Both the position numbers and the translations under genes were made by a program. The notes below the pieces were generated by a model, which was given only the letters and a program-made list of their open reading frames with translations, searched no databases and was not told the origin of the DNA. This document shows, in pieces, positions 33,027 to 43,407 of a DNA stretch of 43,407 nt (position 1 is its first letter; every line of letters starts with the position of its first letter). Location of the stretch: positions 1-43,407 of the forward strand of contig NW_025955295.1 of assembly GCF_022376445.1 (NCBI RefSeq), in the 5' to 3' direction. The DNA is from Fomitopsis serialis. Taxonomy: Eukaryota; Basidiomycota; Agaricomycetes; Polyporales; Fomitopsidaceae.

Positions 33027-34283
33027 ATGGAACGATCCCAGTACAAGACTGTTACGACCAAACGTGGTCTCAAATACAGCTACGCGTCCATTCCCGCTGA
33101 AGGCACCCCGAGGGACACCCTCCTCTTCGTACATGGCTTCCCCTCAACTTCGTACGACTGGCGGAACCAGGTCGACTCCTTCAAGAAGGCGGGCTTCGCA
33201 CTGATCGTCCCCGATTTGCTGGGAACGGGCGAGACGGATAAGCCGACGGACGCTGCGCTGTTCAAGTTCAGTGCGATGGCGGCCGATGTCGTTGATATCC
33301 TTGACGCTGAGAACGTGGGCGAGGTCATTGTGATTGGTCACGACTGGTTCGCAGCTTCCGCCCATCCATCTCATGACCCATACTGGTGAGCTGATAGATG
33401 GGACTGCAGGGGTAGTGTTCTGGCGTCGCGCCTTGCGAGCTACTATCCGGAGCGCTTCAAGGCATACGCCTTCTTCGCTGTAGGGTACTCCCCAACGTCT
33501 GCCGATTTCGATTATGAGGCGGTTCTGGCGTTGATCAAACAGTTTATCGGATATGAGACGTACGGATACTGGCAGTGCGCATCGTTCAGACACCACTTCT
33601 GCTTGGTTATGGCTGACAAGGCTCAGGTTCTTCTGCGAGGATGGCGCCGACAAGGTCATCGAGGACCATGTAAGCCTGCGTTGTTATTGCGGCAATCAAC
33701 CACTGATTGCGGGTCTTGGATAGTTGGAGTCGTTCGTCAGCCTGCTGTATCCGTCTGACCCTGCGATATGGAAGACGGACATGGGCCCCCGAGGGACAGC
33801 GAAGGCGTGGCTGCTGAGCGACAAGAAGACGCCTTTGCCGTCTTACCTCCGTGACGAGGTGAAGATACTCTGGTATCTCCCCGCCATATGTTGCTCACCC
33901 TTGTACCAGGACGTGAAGCACATCACCGATCTCATCAAGAAATATGGAATCCGCTCTTCCCTCAATTGGTACAAGAGCTACATCGATGGGATAGCTGAGG
34001 AAGACAAAGGTATGCTAATTTAGCAGGCTCATATTTCTGCGGGATCTGACTGTTTGCAGGTATACCAGCAGCGAATCAGACCATCACCAAACCGGTGTTG
34101 TACGGCGCCTGCCAGAAGGATTTTGTGTGCACCCCCGGGCTGTTTGTTCCTACGATGCAAAAGGTTTGCACCAACTTGACGATCAAAGAATACGACACCG
34201 GGCACTGGGTCCAGTTGGAGGCGACGGAGAAGGTCAACGCTGACCTCCTGGAGTGGATCGACGGATTCACGGAGAAAGTGTGA
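33027..34283 (+). CDS. Soluble epoxide hydrolase (alpha/beta-hydrolase fold), 328 aa
   Basis: The enzyme hydrolyses epoxides to diols through an alkyl-enzyme ester on aspartate. Exons are 33027-33346, 33410-33574, 33627-33669, 33724-33858, 33910-34009 and 34060-34283, summing to exactly 329 codons. Motifs in order: the oxyanion-hole segment LLFVHGFPSTSYDWR (HGxP), DLLGTGETDKP, the nucleophile elbow VIVIGHDWGS with Asp in place of the Ser used by esterases, lid-region tyrosines (YETYGYW, NWYKSYI), and the catalytic His in YDTGHWVQLEA near the C terminus. Length suits a single-domain epoxide hydrolase without the N-terminal phosphatase domain of animal sEH. Haloalkane dehalogenases share the Asp nucleophile, but HGFP and the tyrosine-bearing lid favour epoxide hydrolase. 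Confidence 0.92.
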
Positions 34284-34689
34284 AACGAGCACAGCGGTTG
34301 ACATCGCTCTTATCGTGGTCAAATTTCATTACGAACGAAGTAAGCTGTTATCAATGCAGTTGTCTGTAGCTTCGCCGCACAGTCAATCACGTCGAGCGGC
34401 CCCCGGCCTGCCCATTGTGGTGAGCGCGACTTCATCCCTGTGCTTACCTCTGCAGAGAACGCCTCGATGTTTGAAGGTCGATCGCAAGCAAGGTCTGACC
34501 CCCAGAGGAAACCGCGGAATCGCCCATTGCCCACTCCGTCGAGCTAGGTGTGCGATCCAAACACGAATACCAAGCTACTGAGAGATAGGCCATGCGGACC
34601 TGAACAGACAAGTACGCCAAGAGGGTCGAGCCTCGTTATTATCGCTCCGCGGAACTGCAGAGAACAAGGGCGTCGCAACCCATGATGAT
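34284..34689. other. Intergenic between epoxide hydrolase and right inverted-repeat copy
   Basis: No gene seen. Weak similarity to the far end of the inverted repeat begins near 34690. Confidence 0.45.
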
Positions 34690-37022
34690 GGAGAGGACCG
34701 CCCACAGTGTGGTCCGTGCTTCGGTCGGTGTGCTGATCATCGATAAGGCAGAACGCACAAGGTGATGGCCCAATCAAGCACAAGGGCTGAGCTCGAAATG
34801 GCGGACAATAGGTGCGGCTGACTGTTTGTCAGGACCAAACATGGACCCACACGGAGGCGTACTATAAGGAGCGGGGTGGACGCGACTTCGTCCCCCATCG
34901 CTCTTGCCTTCCGACCACCATGTCGGACGCACCCTAGCCTGCTGTCTGCCGTCATCGTCCAGTCGGCTTTCGCGCCTATCCTGTCGATGGATGGTCGGCC
35001 CCGGCTACGATGCGCCACACCTTGAACTGAGGGCCGGGTCCGGAGCACCAGCAGCCTAGGTACGTTCAATTGTCGATGCATGTGGTTGATGAGTTTACCG
35101 ACATGACCCGCACCGTTGTAAGTTCTTCCAGTTTGCCACGCACGACGCCACACCTCTTTGTGCGACCATCAGTGTGTGGCCTTCCTAGGTGTCAGCCACA
35201 AAGTAAGTCGGCGTCGAAGCTCATGACGTAGTACACGCGACTGACCGCGGTGACAGATATTGTGCGTCAAGACTGTGTGCGTCAAGACCTGTGATCAACA
35301 TGCGTGCCTCAAGACTATGCGACTTATGACCGACCTATGCAACAATAAATCCTTCACGGGTTCAACGAATTATGCCAGACGACGGCTCAAAGTCCCGCAA
35401 GGGCACACCCGTACGTTGCACATCTGGTGATGGGACCGTCCAGTCTACCGTCGTCCGCACAATAGCGGCGACGTAGGCCCAGCTACTCGCGTCGTCGGTA
35501 GCTGGAAGCAGCTGTACTGCAGACGTGCACCAAGGGTCAGGAGTGTCGCGAATACGCGCCTCCGCAGGGACACGGTGCACGGACTCTGTACGGGGACCGT
35601 TCCGCCGTTGACTGGTCCGAGACCCGACGCGTCGTCGGTAGACCACGAGGCTAGCCAGTTGTGGCGTGCGGGTGGACGACGTGGCTCAGGTGAGCATCCA
35701 CTGTCACCACGGCTCCAGGCATTGGCTGACCTTCATTGCAGGCCACGTCCCGACGTCGAGGATCCAATTGGTCCGCGGCGAGCGCATATCAAACCCTCTA
35801 CCGCCCATTGGGCACTAACAACCCTGGTACGTCGTATTTGCGCGAACGGGTCCAGCCTCCGGTCTGAGGTGGTCCATGCTGTGGCATGGGCTTCCGGAGG
35901 CACCGTACCGACGACGCCGTGCATCAGCGGAGACGGGGCATTGCGCTCACTGTCGACGAGATTATGCCGGGTCACTATGTCGAACATGTACGGGGACGTC
36001 CTCGCCGCCGGTGCACGCCCGCTTCGTCGGACTACCGTTGCTGGCTAGCGCATGACGGTCATGGGGAGGGGCGCCGCTCGTGAAATGACATGAGCGGCGC
36101 TCCTGGCGAGGGTGCAATGTGAGTCTTCGTCGCGGAGCCGCGGTAGACTATCGCTGACCTTCTTTCTCGCAGGACCGCCCGAGCGAAACATCCCGGAAAT
36201 TCGGATCCAAACCCTCGATTGCCCCAATCGGGCGAAGACATCCCTGGTACGTTGTTTGTGCGTGAAAGGGTCCAGCCTCTGGCGCGAGGTGGCCTGCCTG
36301 TGGTGGGCTGCTGGAGGCACCGTACCGCCGACGCAGAGCACCGACGGCAACACGGCAGACAAAATGCCTGCAGTCGGCCACCGTCATCATGGTACGGGGA
36401 CGTCCCCGCCGGCAGTGGACGCTCGCATCGTCGGGCTCCTGCATCGTGCTAGCGCACATACGTACCAGGAAGAGGGGCGTCGCTGCAAAAGACAGAAAAA
36501 TAAAACGAGCGGCGCCCCTGGCAAGGGTGCAACGTAAGTGCTCATCACGATCTTTGCAGAGCGTCTCTGACGTTTTCTTAGGAACACCCGAGCCAAACCT
36601 CAAGCCGTAGATACAGTCATTCATCACTCTTACTTCTCACCGCTATTCCCCCCGACACTCGTGCCCCAAAGAGGTGATCACTCGAGCTCGCCGACGATGC
36701 GAGCGATCCGCCGTCGGAGGTTCCGGGTGCTCTTGGGCGTCCGGCGGCACGGGGGTTTTTAGTGGGTATTGCAAGCGGACAGAGCACCGTCACCCCTCAA
36801 TCGGCGACGACGACGAAGTGGTGCGATGACGGTCCTGAGTCCTACACTGTTCTCTCTCGCGAGAGTTCGTGCGTAAATGCATTTTCCCCCGGGAGGAAAC
36901 GAGCCTCGTCTCGTTGTAGCCCGCAGTCGGGCCCTCCACTCAAAAAAAAAAAAAAAAAGAATGCGCGAGCGCGCAGCTGTGCAATACACGGAAGGTGAGT
37001 CCGGGTGTGTATCGTGACGCTG
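34690..37022 (-). repeat. 2.3 kb interspersed repeat, right copy, inverted relative to 9981-12325
   Basis: This is the reverse complement of the left copy over almost its whole length. The A run at 36942-36957 matches the T run at 10070-10079. The coding-like frames in the two copies agree in most residues over the central part but carry different breaks, as expected for a non-coding element copied once. Similarity fades outside about 34690 and 37022. The 22.4 kb between the copies holds six of the genes in the window. Confidence 0.85.
35790..36605 (-). repeat. Tandem 0.4 kb units inside the right repeat copy
   Basis: Unit boundaries, marked by CAAACC or its neighbours, fall near 36600, 36205 and 35790, reading right to left. 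They correspond to the three units at 10390, 10785 and 11205 of the left copy. Confidence 0.65.
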
Positions 37023-37954
37023 CCGTCCACTCACCGCCACCGCAGATGGCCTGCCATCACCCGTGGGCGAAGAGGGAGAGCGTGGAGTCGGTGACGTTGT
37101 TCCTTTTTTGCACAGTGAAGCCCCTTGACTCCGTTTCATTAGCGTTGCAGTTTGCTGGGTTGGTCGGTTTTCAAAGATAGCGGCTCGTCGGAGGAGGATA
37201 TACATACTGAGACCGGATGATGATGGCGGCGAGATAGGGCACCTGTTTTGTAGCGATGATTATAGCACGGATTCTAGAACCTGGGTTGTGAACTCTTCGC
37301 ATGATGGTATTCACCGTAGAGTCCATGCTCTTCAAACCTGAATGGAAGGCAATCGTCTTCAAGTTGCCGCGGTGAGGGTGAAGGGATCATCAACGTTTCA
37401 ACGTTGACACTCTGAGAGTGGCATGCCCTGCGGAATCTTGGTGTGTAGACGCGGTCACGGGACGAAACGCGCGCGTTTTCCCGAGCCGCGAGCGCTTCGC
37501 AAGCTCGCTCGCCACCGCGACAACCCGTTACCTTGCCGCCACCACTTCATGAAGACATCGCCACGAGAGCAATGTTGTTGAATAGACCACACAAGGCAGT
37601 GGTGTATTTGACTATATACCGCAACCTGGATTTCGTGGTGCGACAGCAATGTTCAACGTGGCAACCCCGGGCCTCGCTCGAACGCTCGGCTTTAATCGTA
37701 AGGAATGCCCATATATTGCTTTCCGTATCTCAATTGACCTTTCCGTTAGATGATTTTCACGCCACATCGTTCTCGGAATTTATGGAATGACGTGAGTCCG
37801 ACTTGGCGTCCCCTCCTGTCAGTTTGACGGGTATCGCCAGACTAGGCAATACCCTCGATCATCACATCCGCTGGTCACGTATGTTCGACTAGCATGGGCC
37901 CGCTTTCCCCGACACTCGCGACCCCCTCTGCACCCCGCCGCGTACGCGAAACCT
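37023..37954. other. Intergenic upstream of the RhoGEF gene
   Basis: No gene was seen. It includes a GC-rich imperfect palindrome around 37478-37512 (GAGCGCTTCGCAAGCTCGCTC) and the presumed RhoGEF promoter. Confidence 0.45.
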
Positions 37955-40900
37955 ATGCCATTAACCCGCACCCATCTTCGCAATAAATCTCGGTCGCCCG
38001 CGCCCAACGCTGCACAGTTCGCGTCTCCATCTAGGACGCCCGTCTTTCTCCCCCCTTCGCACTACGCTGCAGCTGCAGGTCTGGACTATGAAGCCATAAC
38101 ACACTCCCGCGCCGGGGATGTCTCGGCTGGACCGCCATCACAGGCCAGACAGTCTGCATTACAGCCTGGGTACAACCCCGCCTCGCCGCTCGCATACCCT
38201 ACACAATCCAAGGTTATTGAGTCACCGGTTCACGCGAGTCCTGTTCATCACTCGGGTCTCAATCGCGTGAGTCGCTTCATTGCTCGTAGTCCGAGCCTCG
38301 GAAAGGCGTCTGCCGCCCGGCGGGCGGTCAAGGCAGACGAGAGGGAGAAGGCGGAGGCTGCACAGAGGTCAAGTTGCATGATGGACCTGCCTCTCGTCGA
38401 GCTCAGTTGATCCCGACGCTAAGGGACACTGTCGACAAGATGACCCACCCGGTGACGCCTACGGCTGTCCAAGACGAAGAAGTCGACGGGGCAATTGTGC
38501 ATGCGAAGCCGCACGCGTATTCTGACACAGGCGGTGACCATTCCTCGGCGAGTTCGCAGGCCTCCTCGTGCTCCTCAACGGCGTCGCTCATGCGCCAGTC
38601 TTCAACAAGGACCGACTCCTTAAACAACTATTCTCTCCTCCAGCGCCCAAGGCGCACGGTCAACCAACTCCCCAAGGACGAACAAGAGGTTCGTTGCCTT
38701 CATCCGCTACCCGTGAAGTCTGCTCTCCGGTCGCCTGGACGTGCGGTAACTATTACCTCTTGCATCCCACTCATCGTCCTTGCTCACAATGTCCCATAGA
38801 CAACTGGATCTGCTATCCCTGGCCCGAGCAAAATCCCAGGAGCATCTGCCATCGTTCTCGTTTCCCCAGCAACCAAGCACCTACTGACACTCGGCTCCAA
38901 GTCAGCTCCCACCCCCAGAGTGCGCACCAAGCCGACTTTTGGCTTTGGTTTCAAACCAAGCACGCCCCAGCCCCCACCGGTCTTGCGCCCCGGCTATCCC
39001 GCCTTCAAAACGCCCCAACCCGTGCAAAAACCCTTTTCCCAGCGTGCCGACAGCGGTTCCGCGTCGCGCGCGCTCGAACCTACCTCGCGCGACTCCAATC
39101 CGACGCAGGGACCACGACGATGACCGTAACCTCGACAGCGACAGCGAGCTTGAGCGGCGCGTGAACCTGGGACTAGGCAGGCTGGTCGTAACCAACGCGC
39201 AGATAGTCCCCAGCTCATCGGAGGAGAGCGCCAGGGGCAGGCAGGGGGTTATCAGGCATTCGCGAGGAAGAACGCAACGCGGATGCCAAGTCCACAGCGG
39301 AAGCAGATGGTTCTTGAAAGAGACAGTGCGCCAGATACGGTGGACACCCGGTATAGGGATGTCCGACAGCGTGGCGAGCGCGTACAGGGAGGGCAAGCTA
39401 TTGGCCTTGGTTTCCGGATGAGCCCAAGAGTGGACGTAGGCCGATACCACACCGAAGACATCCGTGATGAAGAAGAGGAGAGCGTATATGATGACGAAGA
39501 ACCGCACGAGGACGCGGTACCTTCGGATGCCAGCGACGCGGAGCAAGGCGGCGACTTCAACAGGGCGCGTTACGCGGACGAAGACAACGAAATCGAGGGG
39601 CCAGCTCAGTCGCTGAGAAACCGACACAGCTTCATTCGATACAGCGGGCGCGACTCCGAGGCCAGCTTTGACCGACGGAAACGTCTGAGTGGGATCGTCG
39701 ACGGCCTTCAAGCGGCCTATGGGACTCTTCACTCGCCTGGGAAGAGCGTGCTCAGTCAGAGCGAGAGCGACGTGTACTACGAGCAGGGTCTGGCTATCGG
39801 CACGTCCAGCGATTCCCTAACAGCAGCGCCGGCGACGTGTCGTTGGGTACGGGCAGCATCGCTCGCCTGCAAGGCGCCGGTGGAGACCGTGACGAAAGCT
39901 CTGACGAGGACGTAGATGATGAGGAGCAGTCGAATTACTCGGAGGAATCAGAAGAGAGCTTCTCAATTGTGATCGATGAGGACGAGGACGAGCAGGTGCA
40001 ACCAGGAAGTCCGTGGTGGATGCGTGGACGGCGGTCGCCGAAGGCTTCAGACGGGTCAAGCGACGTGGCAACTCAAGCGGTGTCCCCGAAGCATCGTCGC
40101 CCCTCAGGGGCAGATGATTACACAACTCCGCGTTTGCAGGGCCGCTCAGATGAACGCACATCGTTCCCAGGTATTGGCGATGTCCTTTCTACGTGTGTAT
40201 CAAGGACTGATACTTGCTACTCTTAGGCGTGCCGTCCAACGCGTATACCAGCCAAGTGAGGCCGTCAGCAAGTCCATCGACAACGTGCAGGACTCAGACG
40301 CGAGCATCAAGAGTCCACGACCTGACACAGCTACACACGCCAGCTCATCCTCTAATGAATTGAAGTCACGACGCCGCACGACGATGTACGTGGCAGGCAA
40401 GCCTGCCAATGAGCACACACAGCAACTACGATCTACGCAACTATCCATGGGAAGCGCAGAGCCTTTCGCATCCCCTGAAGTACCGTCGAAGGACTCTAAA
40501 CCGAAGCGGCAGACGAGGATGTCTTTCACAGAGCGTTTTGTTCGCCGCCCCAGCTCCCATCGAAACTCACCTGTCGAGGATGACACCGACAGGACTCCGC
40601 GCGTGTCCTGCCAGGATTCCTCATTCTTCGTTCCTCCGGAGCAAGACAACGAGGAAGCCGTCGCCTCGGACGACTGCGCCGAACGTGAGCGTCAGGCATT
40701 TGGCATTCCGCGTTCTCTGTCATTCGGAGCAGGCCACTCTGGCAGCGATTCCGAGCCTGCCACCTCTGGGGCGACAGATAGGCCAAGTGCGCTGCTTCGC
40801 AGCGAGAGCGACGAGTCCTTGTTGGGAGGACCATCAGACATGACTCGCGAATCCTCGTATATGGCTGCCGTCTGGCGCGACTCGGCTGGCAAGGACGTGC

Positions 40901-43057
40901 TGAGCAAGGGCGCCCATGAACTTTTGAGGGTCTGGCCTGCCGATCTCGGGACGTAGGAGTTCTAGTGGTTGAGCCCCCGGAGGAGAGACCAGCATCGCGT
41001 CAGGATCGACGGCGTCGCGGTCCAGACAGCGGGAAGAGCAACCGTTGGCAGAACAGGAACATCGAACATCAAATCCGTCAGATGAAGACCCAGGACACGC
41101 TTCACAAAGGAAGCCGCTGCGTCGCAAAGAGAGACGATCAGTGTCTCCTGATGCGCGCATGCGAGTGTTGAACGAACGAGATCCAAACCGCTCTCTGCCG
41201 CTAGCATTAGCTCCCGAACCGATGCGTCAGGCAGATCCGCCAAGTCCGCTGCTACCTCCACTGTCACAGGACAGTTGGCGTTCGACTCTCCATATTGACG
41301 CATACAACGCCCTTCTGGTACGGCATGGCCCCATGGAGATGCAGCGACAGGAGGTCATATACGACCTGCTCCAAACGGAGCGCCATTTCGTCCGGCGCCT
41401 GCGTGCTATGGTCGCGGCTTTCATCGTACCACTCAGGGTGCACGCGAGCAAGCTATGGCTGCCTGGAGTGCCTACGCCAATTTCAAGGCTGCTCGACTGG
41501 TTGGAAGATATCCTGAACCTTCACATGTCGCTTCTGCGGATCCTGAAGAACGTGTCGATAGCTTGGCAGGAAAGCGGGGTTGTAAACGAAGTGGCGAGTG
41601 GCCTTCTTTCCTTGATTCCCAGGCTCGAGGTACATCAGCCGTACCTTGTGAGGGTAGACGAGGTTAGGGGGTTGGTTGTCATGTGGGTTCAAGATCAACA
41701 TTCGCAGTTCGGAGAGTATATCCGTCTCAGAGAAGACGAAGGACTCTGCGACGGTCGGAGCCTGGAACAGTGCCTCCAGCTTCCCGTGCAAAGGTTAAAT
41801 GCTTACTTGGTGGTCTTCAAGGTAAGGCAGACACTCGTGCTCGCCGTTCGTAGCTGAACTTGCTCTGCGTAGAGACTCCTGGAGGCGACACACAGGCAAC
41901 ATCCTGACTATCTTGCGACTCATCTTTGTTGCGGTCGGCGCATATGACAATACAAGTGATGGAAGAAGTGCGCATTCGTGAAGAAGAGTATGACTTTGTC
42001 AAGGACATCGCCACGCGTATCCTTGGACCCGACGTGGCTGCTCAACTCGCTACACGAGAACGAAGACTCCTACACCAGGGTCTCCTGCATCTGCTGACAA
42101 CCGGGACAAACCTCAAAGCCGACCCTGGGCCCACAACGCCGACAGTCCAGGTCAATGGGCAACCCGTGCGCGATTCTGAAGATGACAAGCAAGATAAGGC
42201 GGGGCGAGGAAGGCGCTTGGCGTCTGCGATCCATGATTGGCATGTCAGACGGGTCAGGTCAGAATCCATCAGCTCATCTACCTCGTCTTCTTTTTCTCTG
42301 TGGTCTAATGAGAGTATGGCGTCGAACGTGACACCGAACACGCCGATGTCGGACATCTACCCACCGTCGCAAGACCCATCAAGCCCTGCGGCTGTGCAAG
42401 TCTTCGTTTTCACAGACGTGGTTCTCCTTGTCGTACCCACGCATGATGGCCAGAGCGGTGCGACACACTGGCAACTACTTGATGACGTGGGACTGGCACG
42501 TATTCTGGACGTAAGGATAGACAAGAACGACCGATGTGAGGATGCCAGCTTATCGAAAGAGAAATTCTCGAACTGATTGACCTTCAATAGCACCTGGTCG
42601 AACCCTTGTTCTCGACCTGATACCTCTGGACGTTCAAGATCTGTCACTATCGCTCCATTCACGCGCAGGCAACGTCGTAGAGTTGTCACTCCAGTTGTCT
42701 CAACAAGAGGATAACCATGAGCAAGATTGGCTTGTTGCGCTGCAGAGAAGTCGCGCTAACACGCTTCATTCTCTGTCCTTCCCTCCCCCGTCTCCGGAAG
42801 ACGTTCTACAAGGACCCGTCGGTGATTACGAACAAGATACATACCATTGCGTCAAGTCTATCCTTGCTTCTGGCTTGCCTATGCCGAAGAGTCCATCAAT
42901 GCAGCTCGACGCCGCCAGTGAAACTCAAGTAGACCAGGATGCAAACACAACCGAAGAAGAACGAGAGGAGCGAGGGTGGTGGTCTTTACGGTTTCACCAA
43001 GTTCTACGCGAGTTTCAGCGACAAGACGCGAACGCCGTACCTAGCACCATTACGTAG
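37955..43057 (+). CDS. RhoGEF with Dbl-homology domain and a PH-like C-terminal region
   Basis: A guanine nucleotide exchange factor expected to activate a Rho/Cdc42/Rac GTPase in polarity or cell-wall signalling. The long N-terminal half (about 37955-41200) is low complexity, rich in Ser, Pro and acidic runs. The DH domain starts at EVIYDLLQTERHFVRRL and ends with the conserved CR3 helix LQLPVQRLNAYLVVFKRLLE. A later exon has EVRIREEEYDFVKDIATRI, then VFVFTDVVLLVVP and TLVLDLIPLDVQDLSLSL, typical of a PH-like beta-sandwich. Working exons: 37955-38367, 38424-38745, 38800-39062, 39109-39187, 39235-39773, 39824-40170, 40227-40255, 40312-40952, about 40993-41821, 41873-42535 and 42591-43057. Joins in the N-terminal half are tentative. 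Between HPDYLA (about 41920) and IQVMEEV (about 41950) the frame shifts without an intron. Confidence 0.8.
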
Positions 43058-43407
43058 ATAACATTACATTGCGCCCCGCCCCGTTCTGCGAACTGATCAA
43101 GAAACTCCTGCATTGTAAACAAGCTGTCTTCGCAGCGTCATCGATAGTCGCCCCATAGTTGTATCGCTAGCTTTCCATTGTATCCCTTCCGTATCTCATT
43201 GCGACATATATCCCTCGTCCTTATATCACACCGGTTGACGAGCGACAAACGTCTCATGAGCTCATCCCATATCACTACATAGTGACAAGACTCCCTTTAA
43301 CAGAGGACTCTGACCACTCCAAGGAGGGGGACCACGAGACCGGCTGGTCTAAACGCCAGCAACATCCGCATGCCCGCTACAGACATACAATACAACACTT
43401 TTGTATG
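43058..43407. other. 3' flank of the RhoGEF gene
   Basis: AT-richer sequence with no recognised gene up to the window edge. Confidence 0.5.

Noticed and set aside
37478..37512. GC-rich palindrome as a transcription terminator
   Set aside because: This is a eukaryotic window; a stem-loop alone is not a terminator signal here and no gene ends next to it.
38902..39732. A 276-codon minus-strand open frame
   Set aside because: It is antisense to the low-complexity RhoGEF exons and has no domain of its own.
39769..40992. Apparent ultra-short introns of 34-40 bases in the RhoGEF gene
   Set aside because: Longer joins (50, 56 and 73 bases) with acceptable GT..AG sites also restore the frame at each place, so ultra-short introns are not required.

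Overview
This window comes from a filamentous fungus, most likely a basidiomycete of the Agaricomycetes. Genes are cut by many short GT..AG introns, usually about 48 to 75 bases. The recognisable genes are eukaryotic: BCS1-like AAA ATPases, NC2-alpha, the GINS subunit Sld5, a SulP transporter with STAS and cyclic-nucleotide-binding domains, a Dap1-type haem protein, a microsomal P450, an epoxide hydrolase and a Dbl-homology RhoGEF. The class assignment is an inference from gene architecture. I cannot name a species. I worked out splice joins by hand from reading frame and protein sense, so exon boundaries are models.

Layout. At 0.1-4.6 kb, two BCS1-like AAA ATPase genes lie head to tail on the minus strand, each with one unexplained frameshift. 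At 5.2-9.1 kb there is a compact housekeeping block: a small cysteine-rich zinc-finger protein (-), an intron-containing tRNA-Gly(UCC) (-), NC2-alpha/Bur6 (+) and Sld5 (-); the last two converge with 219 bases between their stop codons. At 10.0-12.3 kb lies a 2.3 kb repeat whose inverted partner is at 34.7-37.0 kb. Between the two repeat copies are a Vsb1-like SulP transporter (14.2-18.7 kb, +), Dap1 (19.1-19.8 kb, +), a 34-residue metallothionein (20.6-20.8 kb, -), a cytochrome P450 (23.7-25.9 kb, -), an unrecognised one-helix membrane protein (29.6-30.9 kb, -) and an epoxide hydrolase (33.0-34.3 kb, +). A second, older repeat pair in direct orientation lies at 22.5-23.2 and 31.6-32.3 kb. A long RhoGEF gene (38.0-43.1 kb, +) closes the window.

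How it fits together. The left part and far right part are general cell machinery: mitochondrial-type AAA chaperones, transcription repression, replication initiation, tRNA and Rho signalling. The segment between the inverted repeats is looser and carries stress or detoxification functions (metal binding, sterol/P450 haem chemistry, P450, epoxide hydrolase), separated by long gene-poor and repeat-derived stretches. I see no biosynthetic core enzyme, so this is not called a gene cluster. The most notable new items are the tiny three-exon metallothionein with a perfect four-unit heat-shock element about 0.75 kb beyond its TATA box, and the inverted repeat with its internal 0.4 kb tandem units. 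No CRISPR array, prokaryotic operon or clear autonomous transposase was seen.
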